The notes beneath the pieces are model-generated. The model saw only the letters and a program-made list of their open reading frames with translations. It was not told where the DNA came from and did no database searches. Of a stretch of DNA of 64,000 nt, positions 42,063 to 50,101 are shown in pieces. The DNA comes from JAVBRD01 sp031548365 (GTDB lineage Bacteria > Bacillota > Clostridia > Christensenellales > UBA1750): NCBI GenBank assembly GCA_031548365.1, contig JAVBRD010000005.1, positions 1 through 64,000 on the forward strand. The letters are read 5' to 3'. The position numbers and the translations under genes were made by a program. The first letter of the stretch is position 1. The number at the start of each line of letters is the position of its first letter.

Positions 42063-42250
42063 TAGGTCAACGATGAACAAGTCGGGGTGCTGCGGCACGC
42101 CGATTTATTCATCGGACTAACCGGTTGTGTTCCATTTGCGGCGAAGCCCCACATGGAACTCCGCGGCCACGTTCAAAGAACCTGCGGGTTTTTTAAGCAT
42201 CTCCGGAACAGGACGATAGGACGGGTGCCGTTTCAATTATCGCTTACCTA
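42063..42250 (+). mobile_element. MITE-like element, copy A
   Basis: A 188-base unit flanked by TA, with terminal inverted repeats (TAGGTCAACGATGA at the left, TAGGTAAGCGATAA at the right read inward). It has no coding capacity and holds internal palindromes. It is about 80% identical by eye, over its full length, to the unit at 47872-48058 in the opposite orientation. TA ends are typical of elements moved by IS630/Tc1-type transposases. Confidence 0.8.
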
Positions 42251-42278
42251 GTGTCTTTATCAGGCGTACACCGCTCCT

Positions 42279-43049
42279 CTACATCTGCTGACCGCCGGTG
42301 ACGTTGATGGCCTGGCCGGTCATGTAGGAGGACTCGGAGGAAAGCATGAAGACAAGCGCGTTGGCGACATCCTCATATGTGCAACCGCGCTTCATGGGCA
42401 CTTGGTCGATGTACTTCTGGCGGACTTGCTCCTTGGTGATGCCCTGGTTGCGCGCATACTGCTCGTACAGGCTGTTCACCCAGAGCGGAGAATCGAGCAG
42501 GTTGCCCGGGCAGATGGCGTTGACGCGGATATTCTCCTCCGCCAGCTCAAGCGCGAGGCTCTGCGTCAGGCCCACGCCGCCAAACTTGGACGCCGCGTAC
42601 GCACTGTTTTTCGCCGAACCCTTCTTGCCGGACTTGGAGTTGATCTGCACAATCGCGCCCCCCCCCGCCGCTCGCAGTGCGGGGACGACCGCCTTCGCAG
42701 TGTTGTAAAAGCCGCCCAGGTTGACGCCCACCACCTTCATGAACTGCTCGGGCGTCAGGTCCGCGATGGGGCCGGATATCAAGATGGCGGCATTTGCGAC
42801 GAGCGCGTCCACGCGCCCGAATGCGGCGATGGCGGTGTCGACCATGGCCTGACAATCCTCATAGCGTGTAACGTCAACCTTGCAGAAGGCGCAGCCGGGA
42901 AGCGCCGAAGCGGTCTTGGCCGCGCCCTCCGCGTTAATGTCGGCGATGAGCACGCGCGCGCCTTCCGCGCACAAACGCGCGGCGAGCGCCTCGCCCAATC
43001 CCTGCGCGCCGCCCGTTAAAATGATGTGTTTGCCCTTCAAGCGTTCCAC
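42279..43049 (-). CDS. Sorbitol-6-phosphate 2-dehydrogenase-like SDR
   Basis: The 256-residue protein resembles E. coli SrlD closely: nucleotide site TGGAQGLGEALA, VQINSKSGKKGSAKNSAYAASKFGGVGLTQSLALELAE, ICPGNLLDSPLW and YIDQVPMKRGCTYEDV, ending INVTGGQQM. Catalytic Ser, Tyr and Lys are present. It would oxidise a hexitol or hexitol phosphate to the 2-keto sugar. The GTG start at 43049 is six bases after GGAGGG, which lies at the end of the upstream gene, so the two are coupled. No PTS genes are nearby. Confidence 0.88.
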   Translation of the reverse strand: MERLKGKHIILTGGAQGLGEALAARLCAEGARVLIADINAEGAAKTASALPGCAFCKVDVTRYEDCQAMVDTAIAAFGRVDALVANAAILISGPIADLTPEQFMKVVGVNLGGFYNTAKAVVPALRAAGGGAIVQINSKSGKKGSAKNSAYAASKFGGVGLTQSLALELAEENIRVNAICPGNLLDSPLWVNSLYEQYARNQGITKEQVRQKYIDQVPMKRGCTYEDVANALVFMLSSESSYMTGQAINVTGGQQM

Positions 43050-43051
43050 GG

Positions 43052-44038
43052 CTATCCCTCCAGATCCATGTGTTCAAAAGTGACGGCCCACGACGGCGCG
43101 CCCAACCCGCGCGGCAGAACAGCGCAAAGCCGAACATTCTGAGGCAGCGCGGTCAAAAGCGGCGCGGGGCACGCTTCCCCTTCCCGCGCGTCGAAGCACA
43201 CATGAAATTGACGAGGCAAACCCGCAATGTGTTTCCACAAGAGAACATAGTCCAGCGCTGCAGGGGACGCCATAACAAGCGACGCATTTTCCGGTAAAAC
43301 GCGGGAGAGCAACTCGCGCTTGATGTCGGCAGGATCTCCTTTGATGAGTATGTGCGCGCCCGCCTCATGCGCGGGAAACGGTTTTTCCTTCATTTGGCCG
43401 GACGCATAGGGGTACGCGGTCAGCTCGCTTCCGTCCCAGTACAGCCTGCGCGCCGCAAGCGCAATCCCGCTGCCCTCATTCCTGAAAAAATCGTGGAGCG
43501 CGGGCGCGAGCTGTCCCCAATCCTCGGAGAGGTTGACGCGGCAACGCATTTGAGCCAACTGCCCCGCGCCGTAATCCGGCGCGCCTTCGCCTGCCCAACC
43601 CACCCATTCGCTGTCGGTGTGCGTGATCTGGCGGCACCAGGAGCGGATCATGCCGTCGTCGAGCAGGTAAAGCTGCTGCAGCACGCGCAAATCGCCCGCG
43701 AACGCCGCGAGGAGCGGTTTGTCAGCCGTACCGGCGCAGGACCGCAACGAAAACAGGTGATCGCGCTCAAGCGCTACGTACAAAAGGTAATCGCGCCACG
43801 GATCATGCAAGACGCAAGGAGCGCCCGCGTGCAATATGGCGCTGACAAACTCATGGTACGACCAGCAGACGTTGTACGCCTGCCAATCCTCTGCGAGCAG
43901 TTCCTCCATCAGCCCGATGAGCGCGACGAGCGGCGGCTCAAGCGTGATGTCGCGAAGGACGGTCAGGCGGTCGATCTCACCTCTGAGCGACTCAACGGGA
44001 CTGCTCGTCCCAAGCGGAACGTGATCAAATGACTTCAT
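43052..44038 (-). CDS. Unrecognised 328-residue protein coupled to the SrlD-like gene
   Basis: I do not recognise this family. It is soluble, without signal peptide or membrane helix, and rich in Trp and Leu. Landmarks are SFDHVPLGTSSPVESLRGEI at the start, a Trp-rich middle (WQAYNVCWSYHEF, DPWRDYLLYVALERDHLF, SEWVGWAG), and a C-terminal half with ILIKGDPADIKRELLSRVLPE that could be a small alpha/beta domain. AAGGAG is six bases before the ATG at 44038. It is the first gene of the minus-strand pair, and its promoter is back to back with that of the kinase operon, so a role in the same polyol pathway or its control is likely. Confidence 0.75.
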   Translation of the reverse strand: MKSFDHVPLGTSSPVESLRGEIDRLTVLRDITLEPPLVALIGLMEELLAEDWQAYNVCWSYHEFVSAILHAGAPCVLHDPWRDYLLYVALERDHLFSLRSCAGTADKPLLAAFAGDLRVLQQLYLLDDGMIRSWCRQITHTDSEWVGWAGEGAPDYGAGQLAQMRCRVNLSEDWGQLAPALHDFFRNEGSGIALAARRLYWDGSELTAYPYASGQMKEKPFPAHEAGAHILIKGDPADIKRELLSRVLPENASLVMASPAALDYVLLWKHIAGLPRQFHVCFDAREGEACPAPLLTALPQNVRLCAVLPRGLGAPSWAVTFEHMDLEG

Positions 44039-44064
44039 GACTATCTCCTTATGTCTCTTCTCAC

Positions 44065-44099
44065 AGTTTATCACAATCGCCCACCTGAGACAATTGAAA
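44065..44099. promoter_or_regulatory. Back-to-back divergent promoters of the polyol cluster
   Basis: Plus strand: TTGAAA (44094-44099), 17 bases, TATGAT (44117-44122). Minus strand: TTGTCT (44093-44088), 17 bases, TAAACT (44070-44065). The two -35 boxes touch, so one regulator bound here could control both operons. No regulator gene is present in the cluster. Confidence 0.75.
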
Positions 44100-44147
44100 T
44101 GCGTGCATTTATTCTGTATGATGGGGGGCGTAAGGAAGTGGCGCGCT

Positions 44148-45620
44148 TTGAGCATCCTCATCGGTGTGGATATCGGCACATCCTCGGTCAAAGCCGCCGC
44201 GTTTGACGCGCTTACGCGGCGCGTGCTCGCGCGCGCGGACGTACCTCACGCAGTGCACGCGCCCAGACCCGGTTGGGCGGAGCAGGACGCGAACGACTGG
44301 CTGGCAGGTACGTACAAAGCTCTGAGCGCCGTGACGTCGGACATCCCCGCGAGCGGCGTACGCGGGATTGGCATCGCCGGGCAGAGTTGGGCATGTGTGC
44401 CTGTCGACGCAAAGGGCGTGCCGCTTGCGCGGACACCGATCTGGCTAGACACGCGCGCGTCCATGGAAGCGGAGGCGATCAACCGCGCGGGCGGCGGCAA
44501 TCTTTTCCCGCTCGCGGGCAACCGCGCCGCGCCGGGACACAGCGGTCCCAAAGCGCTCTGGATGAAGAAGCACGCGCCTGGCGTGTATCAAAGCGCGCGC
44601 TGGATGATGCAGTCGAACAGCTTCATCGCGCTCAGGCTCACGGGCGTGCCCTCCGCCGACCGCTCCCTCGGGTACGGCTGGGCGTGCTACAATATGTCGC
44701 GCGGTGAATACGACAATGAGATGGCGCGCGAGCTGGGCCTTCCGCTCGAAAAGCTTCCGCCTCTGTACAACTCAAGCGATGTCGTCGGGCGCGTGACCGC
44801 CGACGCGGCGCGCGTGACAGGCCTCCCCGAGGGCACGCCGGTGGTCGCGGGCGGGCTGGACGCCGCGTGCGGTACGCTGGGCGTGGGCGTAGTTCATGCC
44901 GGGCAAACCCAAGAACAAGGCGGACAGGCGGGGGGCTTTTCCGCGTGTTTGGACTCGCCCAAGGCGCACCCTGCGCTCATCCTGTCCGCGCACGTCGTCC
45001 CGGGGCTGTGGCTCTTGCAAGGCGGCACTGTGGGCGGCGCGGGCGCGATGCGCTGGGGGCAGTCCCTGTTCAAGGAGAGCTATTCCGAGCTGGATCAGAA
45101 AGCCGCGCGCACAGCCGCAGGCGCGGGGGGCGTCACGTTCCTGCCCTATCTCTCGGGCGAGCGCTCACCGCTGTGGGATCCCAACGCGCGCGGCGTGTTC
45201 TTCGGCATGACATACGCCACGGATTCAGGGACGCTGTGGCGCGCCATCCTCGAAGGCGTCGCCTGCTCGCTTCACCACAACCTCGAGACCGCGCGCGCCG
45301 CGGGCGTGGCCATCGGCACGCTGCGCAGCACGGGCGGTTCATCCCGCAGCGCGGTCACCATGCAAATCAAAGCCGACATCACAGGCAAGACCATGGAGGT
45401 CGCGCTTTCCGAGGATGCGACGTCGCTGGGTGCCGCGATTCTTGCGGGCGTGGGCACGGGCGTCTATGGGGACTTCTCCGAAGCGAGCGCTGGTGCGCGC
45501 CTGAGCGAGCGGTACGAGCCGAATCCCGATAACAGGACGATTTATGCGCGAGGTTACCAGCGCTATCTCGCGCTCTACCGTGCGCTTGCGCCCATCATGC
45601 ACGAGGGGGTTGACTCATGA
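44148..45620 (+). CDS. FGGY-family carbohydrate kinase, xylulokinase-like
   Basis: Phosphorylates a ketose, probably D-xylulose or a similar sugar. The two ATPase-fold halves are complete in 490 residues: GVDIGTSSVKAAAFD at the N terminus, AGQSWACVPVD, GLDAACGTLGVGVV, then FLPYLSGERSPLWDPNARGVFFGM and STGGSSRSAVTMQIKADITG, with LGAAILAG at the end. The TTG start at 44148 is chosen because the promoter -10 box covers the upstream ATG codons; AAGGA lies upstream. The stop overlaps the next ATG by four bases. Confidence 0.9.
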   Translation: MSILIGVDIGTSSVKAAAFDALTRRVLARADVPHAVHAPRPGWAEQDANDWLAGTYKALSAVTSDIPASGVRGIGIAGQSWACVPVDAKGVPLARTPIWLDTRASMEAEAINRAGGGNLFPLAGNRAAPGHSGPKALWMKKHAPGVYQSARWMMQSNSFIALRLTGVPSADRSLGYGWACYNMSRGEYDNEMARELGLPLEKLPPLYNSSDVVGRVTADAARVTGLPEGTPVVAGGLDAACGTLGVGVVHAGQTQEQGGQAGGFSACLDSPKAHPALILSAHVVPGLWLLQGGTVGGAGAMRWGQSLFKESYSELDQKAARTAAGAGGVTFLPYLSGERSPLWDPNARGVFFGMTYATDSGTLWRAILEGVACSLHHNLETARAAGVAIGTLRSTGGSSRSAVTMQIKADITGKTMEVALSEDATSLGAAILAGVGTGVYGDFSEASAGARLSERYEPNPDNRTIYARGYQRYLALYRALAPIMHEGVDS

Positions 45621-46654
45621 GAGCAGCGGTATTGACCGCGCCCAATACGGTCGAAATCCAAATAATGCCCGAAGTCCACGCGGGCGCGGGTGAAGTGCGT
45701 GTACGCGTCGCGTACTGCGGCGTGTGCGGTTCCGACATACCGCGCGTGTTCGCGAACGGCGCGCACAAATACCCGATCGTGCTCGGGCATGAGTTTTCCG
45801 GCACGATCGACGAAGTTGGTCAAGGCGTTCCCGCGTCGCGCTTGGGTGAGCGCGTTGCGTGCGCGCCCCTTCTCCCCTGCCACCGCTGTGAGGACTGCAT
45901 GCAGGGACACCCGGCGCAGTGCGCGAATTATTCATTCATCGGCTCGCGCGTGCAGGGTGCGATGGCGGAGTGCGTTGTCATGCCCGAGGTCAATGCGGTA
46001 TGCTGCGGTGATCTCCCGTTCGATCTCGCAGCGCTGACCGAGCCTTCCACCGTCGCGCTTCACGGCCTTTTGCAGGCGGGATTTGAAGGCGGGCACGACA
46101 CGGCGATTGTGGGCGCGGGAACTATCGGGCTGCTTACGCTCCTCTGGGCAAAGCTGCTGGGCGCGCGGCGGGTGGTCATGTTCGACATCTCCCCCGAGAG
46201 GCTGATTCTCGCGCGCGAGATGGGCGCTGACGCGGTGTTTTCCGCAACTCATGGCTTAGACGACGCGCTTCGCGTGACAAACGGCCGCGGCTACGGCATG
46301 GTGCTTGAGACGGCGGGCGCTCCGGCGGCCATGAACCTTTGCTTCACACTGGCCGGGCGGCATTCGCGCGTGGGCTTCATCGGCACTTCACCGCGCGATG
46401 TGTCTTTCACCGCCAAGACATTCGAGCTGATGAACCGCCGCGAGTTTTTGCTGACCGGATCGTGGATGAGCTACAGCGCGCCATTTCCAGGCCGCGAATG
46501 GGTGCTCGCGACCGAGATGGCACAGTCCGGCCGTCTCCCACTGCCCGTAAAACTGATCGGCTCGCGCTTCGCCTTGGACAACGCGCGCGAAGCCTTCGAC
46601 CTCGCCCGCTCGGGAGCGAGCGGCGGGCGCGTTCTAATCAACATCAGGCAATAA
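45617..46654 (+). CDS. Zinc alcohol dehydrogenase, galactitol-1-phosphate dehydrogenase-like
   Basis: Medium-chain dehydrogenase of 345 residues. Catalytic zinc ligands are in CGVCGSD (Cys37) and GHEFSG, the structural zinc has four cysteines in CHRCEDCMQGHPAQC, and the NAD site is AIVGAGTIGLL. It resembles E. coli GatD in GSDIPRVFANGAHKYPIVLGHEFSG and LLTGSWMSYSAPFPGREW. The likely reaction is oxidation of a polyol (phosphate) to a ketose (phosphate). It is translationally coupled to the kinase gene. Confidence 0.9.
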   Translation: MRAAVLTAPNTVEIQIMPEVHAGAGEVRVRVAYCGVCGSDIPRVFANGAHKYPIVLGHEFSGTIDEVGQGVPASRLGERVACAPLLPCHRCEDCMQGHPAQCANYSFIGSRVQGAMAECVVMPEVNAVCCGDLPFDLAALTEPSTVALHGLLQAGFEGGHDTAIVGAGTIGLLTLLWAKLLGARRVVMFDISPERLILAREMGADAVFSATHGLDDALRVTNGRGYGMVLETAGAPAAMNLCFTLAGRHSRVGFIGTSPRDVSFTAKTFELMNRREFLLTGSWMSYSAPFPGREWVLATEMAQSGRLPLPVKLIGSRFALDNAREAFDLARSGASGGRVLINIRQ

Positions 46655-46671
46655 TGAGTGGAGGAATCACC

Positions 46672-47787
46672 ATGACCAAAGCAGATCTGGACCGCTTCTG
46701 GAAAGACGATGAAATCGCCCGAAAAGACAATTGCTTCTTCGAGGGCGCGCCTCAGATGGCGCTTGGCATCCGCATGAGCGACGAGTGCGTATTCGCCGAA
46801 CTGGGCGTCGAAGGCAAGCCGTGGGGGCACACCCCGCGCGACGTCCGCATCGACCTGAACAAACGCTACAACGACAAAGCCGAGCAGGTCGTGGGCAGGC
46901 GTCTTCTGCGTGAAACCTTTCCCGAGGAGAGCGCACGTTTCCCGTCCGTCAAGCGCATCGGCGAAGTTTTCGGCGGGCAGTACATCTGGGCGAACGATTC
47001 CGAGTGGCTGGAGTCCTCCATCCGCACGCCCGAAGCGCTTGAGAAACAGCTCGACATCGTGGACAAGCTCGACCTGCGTTCCTTCCTTTTGCCCCCCAAC
47101 TGGGAATCCGAGAAGAAGCGGCTATTTGAAACGTACGGCGTCAAGCCCATGCGCGCGCGCCACATTCGCGGGCCGATCACGCTGATGTGCTCGATTTACG
47201 GTGTAGAAGATTACATTTTCCTCGGCGTTGACGCGCCCGAGCTCGCCGAACGCTTCACCGCGTCCGTGACCGACGTGACCATCAAGATCGCCGAAATCAT
47301 GGACGAAGAGGCGGGCTTTACACGCGAAACCGCGCCCCATGGTTTTTCCTTCGCCGACGACAACTGCTGCCTGATGACCCCCGAGATGTACGAAAAGTAC
47401 GGCTATCCCGTACTCAAAGCCGTCTACGACCGCTTCTGCCCTGATGCCGGCGACTCGCGCTACCAACACTCCGACAGCGCGATGGCGCACCTGCTCCCCC
47501 TGCTCGCCAAGACCGGGGTGAACGGCGTCAACTTCGGGCCCACCGTTCTGGTGGACGAGATCCGGAAGCACATGCCGCGCGCGTGCATCCACGGCTGCAT
47601 CGCACCCTTCACTTTCATGCGCAACGACGAGGCGCAGATCACGGCCGAAGTCATCCGCGATTTTGAGATGGCCAAGGTCACCGGCAAAGGTGTGCTTTTC
47701 TCCACCGCCGGCTCCATCAACAACGGCTCCCTGCTCTCCAGCATGCGTCTGATCATGGAACTCATCCAGACGCGGTGCCGGTACTGA
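46672..47787 (+). CDS. Uroporphyrinogen decarboxylase-family (URO-D/MtaA-like) protein
   Basis: TIM-barrel protein of 371 residues with the URO-D fold: FGGQYIWAND, ETAPHGFSFADDNCCLMTPEMYEKYGYPVLKAVYDRF, YQHSDSAMAHLLPLLAKTGVNGVNFGP and FSTAGSINNGS. The haem-precursor arginines of true HemE are not seen at the N terminus, so it is probably a methyltransferase-like or unknown member. GGAGG is seven bases before the ATG. It ends an operon with a sugar kinase and a polyol dehydrogenase, which does not fit haem synthesis; the role is open. Confidence 0.85.
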   Translation: MTKADLDRFWKDDEIARKDNCFFEGAPQMALGIRMSDECVFAELGVEGKPWGHTPRDVRIDLNKRYNDKAEQVVGRRLLRETFPEESARFPSVKRIGEVFGGQYIWANDSEWLESSIRTPEALEKQLDIVDKLDLRSFLLPPNWESEKKRLFETYGVKPMRARHIRGPITLMCSIYGVEDYIFLGVDAPELAERFTASVTDVTIKIAEIMDEEAGFTRETAPHGFSFADDNCCLMTPEMYEKYGYPVLKAVYDRFCPDAGDSRYQHSDSAMAHLLPLLAKTGVNGVNFGPTVLVDEIRKHMPRACIHGCIAPFTFMRNDEAQITAEVIRDFEMAKVTGKGVLFSTAGSINNGSLLSSMRLIMELIQTRCRY

Positions 47788-47871
47788 GCAACCGCCGAAA
47801 CGACCAATAGCTGTCTTGACGAAACGAGTACGAATCGCGTACCGAAGGCCTCCTGAACAGCGTCCTATGTT

Positions 47872-48058
47872 TAGGTAAGCGATGATTTATTCGGCACTCG
47901 TCCTGTCGTCCCGCTCCGAAGATTCTCAAAGAACCTGCAGTTCTTTGAACGTGAACGCGGCGTTCCACTTGGGGCTGTTCCGCACATGGAACGCAACCGG
48001 TTAGTCCGATGAACAAGTCGGCGTGCCACATCACCCCGACTTGTTCATCGCTTACTTA
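47872..48058 (-). mobile_element. MITE-like element, copy B
   Basis: A 187-base unit with TA at both ends and terminal inverted repeats TAAGTAAGCGATGA and TAGGTAAGCGATGA, better preserved than in copy A. Near the 48058 end a 14-base palindrome (GATGAACAAGTCGG and its complement) can form a hairpin. It is the reverse-oriented partner of 42063-48058's other end and lies 84 bases after the UroD-like gene. Confidence 0.85.
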
Positions 48059-48110
48059 GGGAACAGTGGGATGTTCCCACCACGGCGGTACAACTCCATA
48101 CCAACCGCGC

Positions 48111-48137
48111 GGCCGCTTGATGGGTAGCGGCCTTTTT
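48111..48137 (+). terminator. Probable terminator of the polyol operon
   Basis: Seven-base GC stem, 8-base loop, then TTTTT on the plus strand. It is 320 bases past the last gene of the operon, with MITE copy B between. The converging cysteine desulfurase gene ends 40 bases later. Confidence 0.75.
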
Positions 48138-48176
48138 GCGGTGATGCGCGTCCACGTCCTGTAGACGACATGGCCT

Positions 48177-49328
48177 TCATCGCACCGCCGCGCCCTCTTG
48201 ATCCCTTGAGATCCGCGCGACTTCATCGCAAAAGCGCTCCACATGCTCCATCGTGTTGTAGAATCCCACGGACGCGCGCACGGCGCCTTGCTCGAGCGTG
48301 CCGTAGAACCTGTGAGCGGCCGGCGCGCAGTGCAGGCCCGCGCGCACGGCGAAGTCGGCATCGTCGAGGCGGTCGGCGACATGTCCGCTTTGTTCTCCCC
48401 TGATGTTGAACGCGACAACCCCCACGCGGTTGTTGGGCGGGGAGATCATCCGCACACCCGGAATGGAGGCGATGCCGCGGTACAGCACATCGGACAACGC
48501 GCGCTCTCGTGCTTCGATCTCATCGAAATGGCGGCGGACGAAGCGCGCTCCGACGAAAAGGCCCGCGAGGCCGCACGTATTGACAGTGCCCGACTCATAC
48601 CGCTCTGGCATCTCAGATGGCTGAAACCACGAGTCGCTGGAGGAGCCGGTACCGCCTTCGCGCAGCGTGTTTAGAAACAGTCCGGGTCGGATATAGAGCG
48701 CGCCCGTCCCCGTAGGGCCGTACAGCCCTTTGTGGCCGGGGAACGCGAGCATGTCCGCGCCGACCGCAGCGGCGTCAATGGGGAGAATGCCCGCGCTCTG
48801 CGCCGCGTCGACGAGGAAGAGCGAACCGACCTTGCGGCAGACGCGCCCGATGCCCTCGACCGGCTGAATCGCTCCCGTGAGATTGGACGCGTGGGTGGAC
48901 ACCACCAGCCGCGTGCCCGCGCGCACGTTTTCCTCGTACTCCTTGAGCGGCACCACGCCGTCAAGTCCGGGGCGCAGGATCGTCAAACGGATCATCCCGC
49001 GCCGCTCCATGCTCTTGAGAGGGCGGAGCACGGAGTTGTGCTCAAGCGCTGTCGTCACCACGTGATCCCCGGGATAGAGGCACCCCTTGATGGCGAGGTT
49101 GAGCGCGTCTGTGCAGTTGAGCGCGAACACGAAGCGGAAGGGGTCGTCCACCCCGAAAAGCTCGGCGAGCTGTTCTCTCGCGGCAATGACAACGCGCGCT
49201 GCGCCCAGCGAGAGCTTATGCCCGGAGCGGCCCGGGTTGGCCCCCATGCGGGTGATTGTCCCTGCGACAGCGTCCGCGACCTCGCGTGGCTTGGGAAAAC
49301 TCGTCGCGGCGTTGTCCAGATAAATCAT
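48177..49328 (-). CDS. Cysteine desulfurase family protein
   Basis: PLP enzyme that takes sulfur from cysteine as a protein persulfide. The 383-residue product begins MIYLDNAATSFPKP and has LEHNSVLRPL, DAAQSAG, the PLP lysine in PGHKGLYGPTGTG and the catalytic Cys in VRAGLHCAPAAH. These features fit the SufS/CsdA-related group common in Clostridia. The ATG at 49328 has GAGGAGG eight bases upstream. It is divergent from a DUF3343 gene that is often linked with this enzyme. Confidence 0.92.
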   Translation of the reverse strand: MIYLDNAATSFPKPREVADAVAGTITRMGANPGRSGHKLSLGAARVVIAAREQLAELFGVDDPFRFVFALNCTDALNLAIKGCLYPGDHVVTTALEHNSVLRPLKSMERRGMIRLTILRPGLDGVVPLKEYEENVRAGTRLVVSTHASNLTGAIQPVEGIGRVCRKVGSLFLVDAAQSAGILPIDAAAVGADMLAFPGHKGLYGPTGTGALYIRPGLFLNTLREGGTGSSSDSWFQPSEMPERYESGTVNTCGLAGLFVGARFVRRHFDEIEARERALSDVLYRGIASIPGVRMISPPNNRVGVVAFNIRGEQSGHVADRLDDADFAVRAGLHCAPAAHRFYGTLEQGAVRASVGFYNTMEHVERFCDEVARISRDQEGAAVR

Positions 49329-49438
49329 CTCGTCTGCCTCCTCACGTTTTGGACCGCGTTTCAGTACAGTATATTGCCGGCGATGATCGCTCATGCCGGA
49401 CAGTTCACCATGCGCGCATGCGCGCAGGAGGCATTGAC

Positions 49439-49810
49439 ATGCACGAAACATACGGACTGGTGGCCTTCAGGTCACGGCAGCAGGTCCTGCGCATGGAGAC
49501 GCAGCTCAAGCGCAAGGGCATCACCTGCAGCATCATTTCCACGCCAAGGGAGATCGCGGTGGGCTGCGGGCTGTCCATACGCTTCAAGCCCGAGGACTTA
49601 AGCCGCGTCATCGCCGAGTACCGCGACATGGACACATCGGCGCTCATCGGTTTTTACATGGTGGACAACAACGGTCAGAGGCAAAGCCTCCGCCCCGTCA
49701 GCGTCGGATCCGGCTTCTCCGGCCCAAACCCCGCCGGATTCGGGGGCGTGCGGTCCGGCATGCCCGACCTCGGCCCTGCTCCGGAGAGGACAACGCGGGG
49801 CAGACCGTAG
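49439..49810 (+). CDS. DUF3343 putative Se/S carrier-like protein
   Basis: The first 80 residues match DUF3343: TYGLVAFRSRQQVLRMETQL, KRKGITCSIISTPREIAVGCGLSIRF, with the conserved Cys in the GCGLS loop. The fold is proposed to bind and hand over sulfur or selenium like the TusA-linked proteins. The C-terminal 40 residues are a Gly/Pro-rich tail beyond the usual end. AGGAGG is seven bases before the ATG. Divergent neighbour of a cysteine desulfurase, with 110 bases between. Confidence 0.85.
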   Translation: MHETYGLVAFRSRQQVLRMETQLKRKGITCSIISTPREIAVGCGLSIRFKPEDLSRVIAEYRDMDTSALIGFYMVDNNGQRQSLRPVSVGSGFSGPNPAGFGGVRSGMPDLGPAPERTTRGRP

Positions 49811-50101
49811 GCAGGCGGGGAAGCGGAAAATACGCGGAACGGCCCCCGGTGCTCATTTTCAGGAGTGGACATAAGCACTTAATGGAACGCCCGCTACGGC
49901 GGTTGCTCCGCCGAGTGTCAGCAGGGGGACAAATCGCTTAAGCCCGGGCGGCCGTGTGTCGACCGGGCTTTGACGACATGATGCTCATGGTGCGCCATAT
50001 GCGTGTTTCCTCCACCTGTTTTTTCAGGTCAAGCACCAGCTTTTGCAGGGGGCATACCATGATAATGCACTTGATGGCAGTGCTCACACGGAGGTGGCGT
50101 C
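49811..50101. other. Intergenic region before murA
   Basis: No gene seen. An 8-base stem with a 15-base loop (49940-49970) may end the DUF3343 transcript. No convincing promoter for murA was found. Confidence 0.5.

Noticed and set aside
46339..46671. N-terminal extension of the UroD-like protein
   Set aside because: This part lies inside the GatD-like gene in another frame; GGAGG before 46672 fixes the start.
48056..48418. Minus-strand open frame after the cysteine desulfurase gene
   Set aside because: Overlaps the desulfurase 3' end in another frame and shows no ribosome binding site or family motif.
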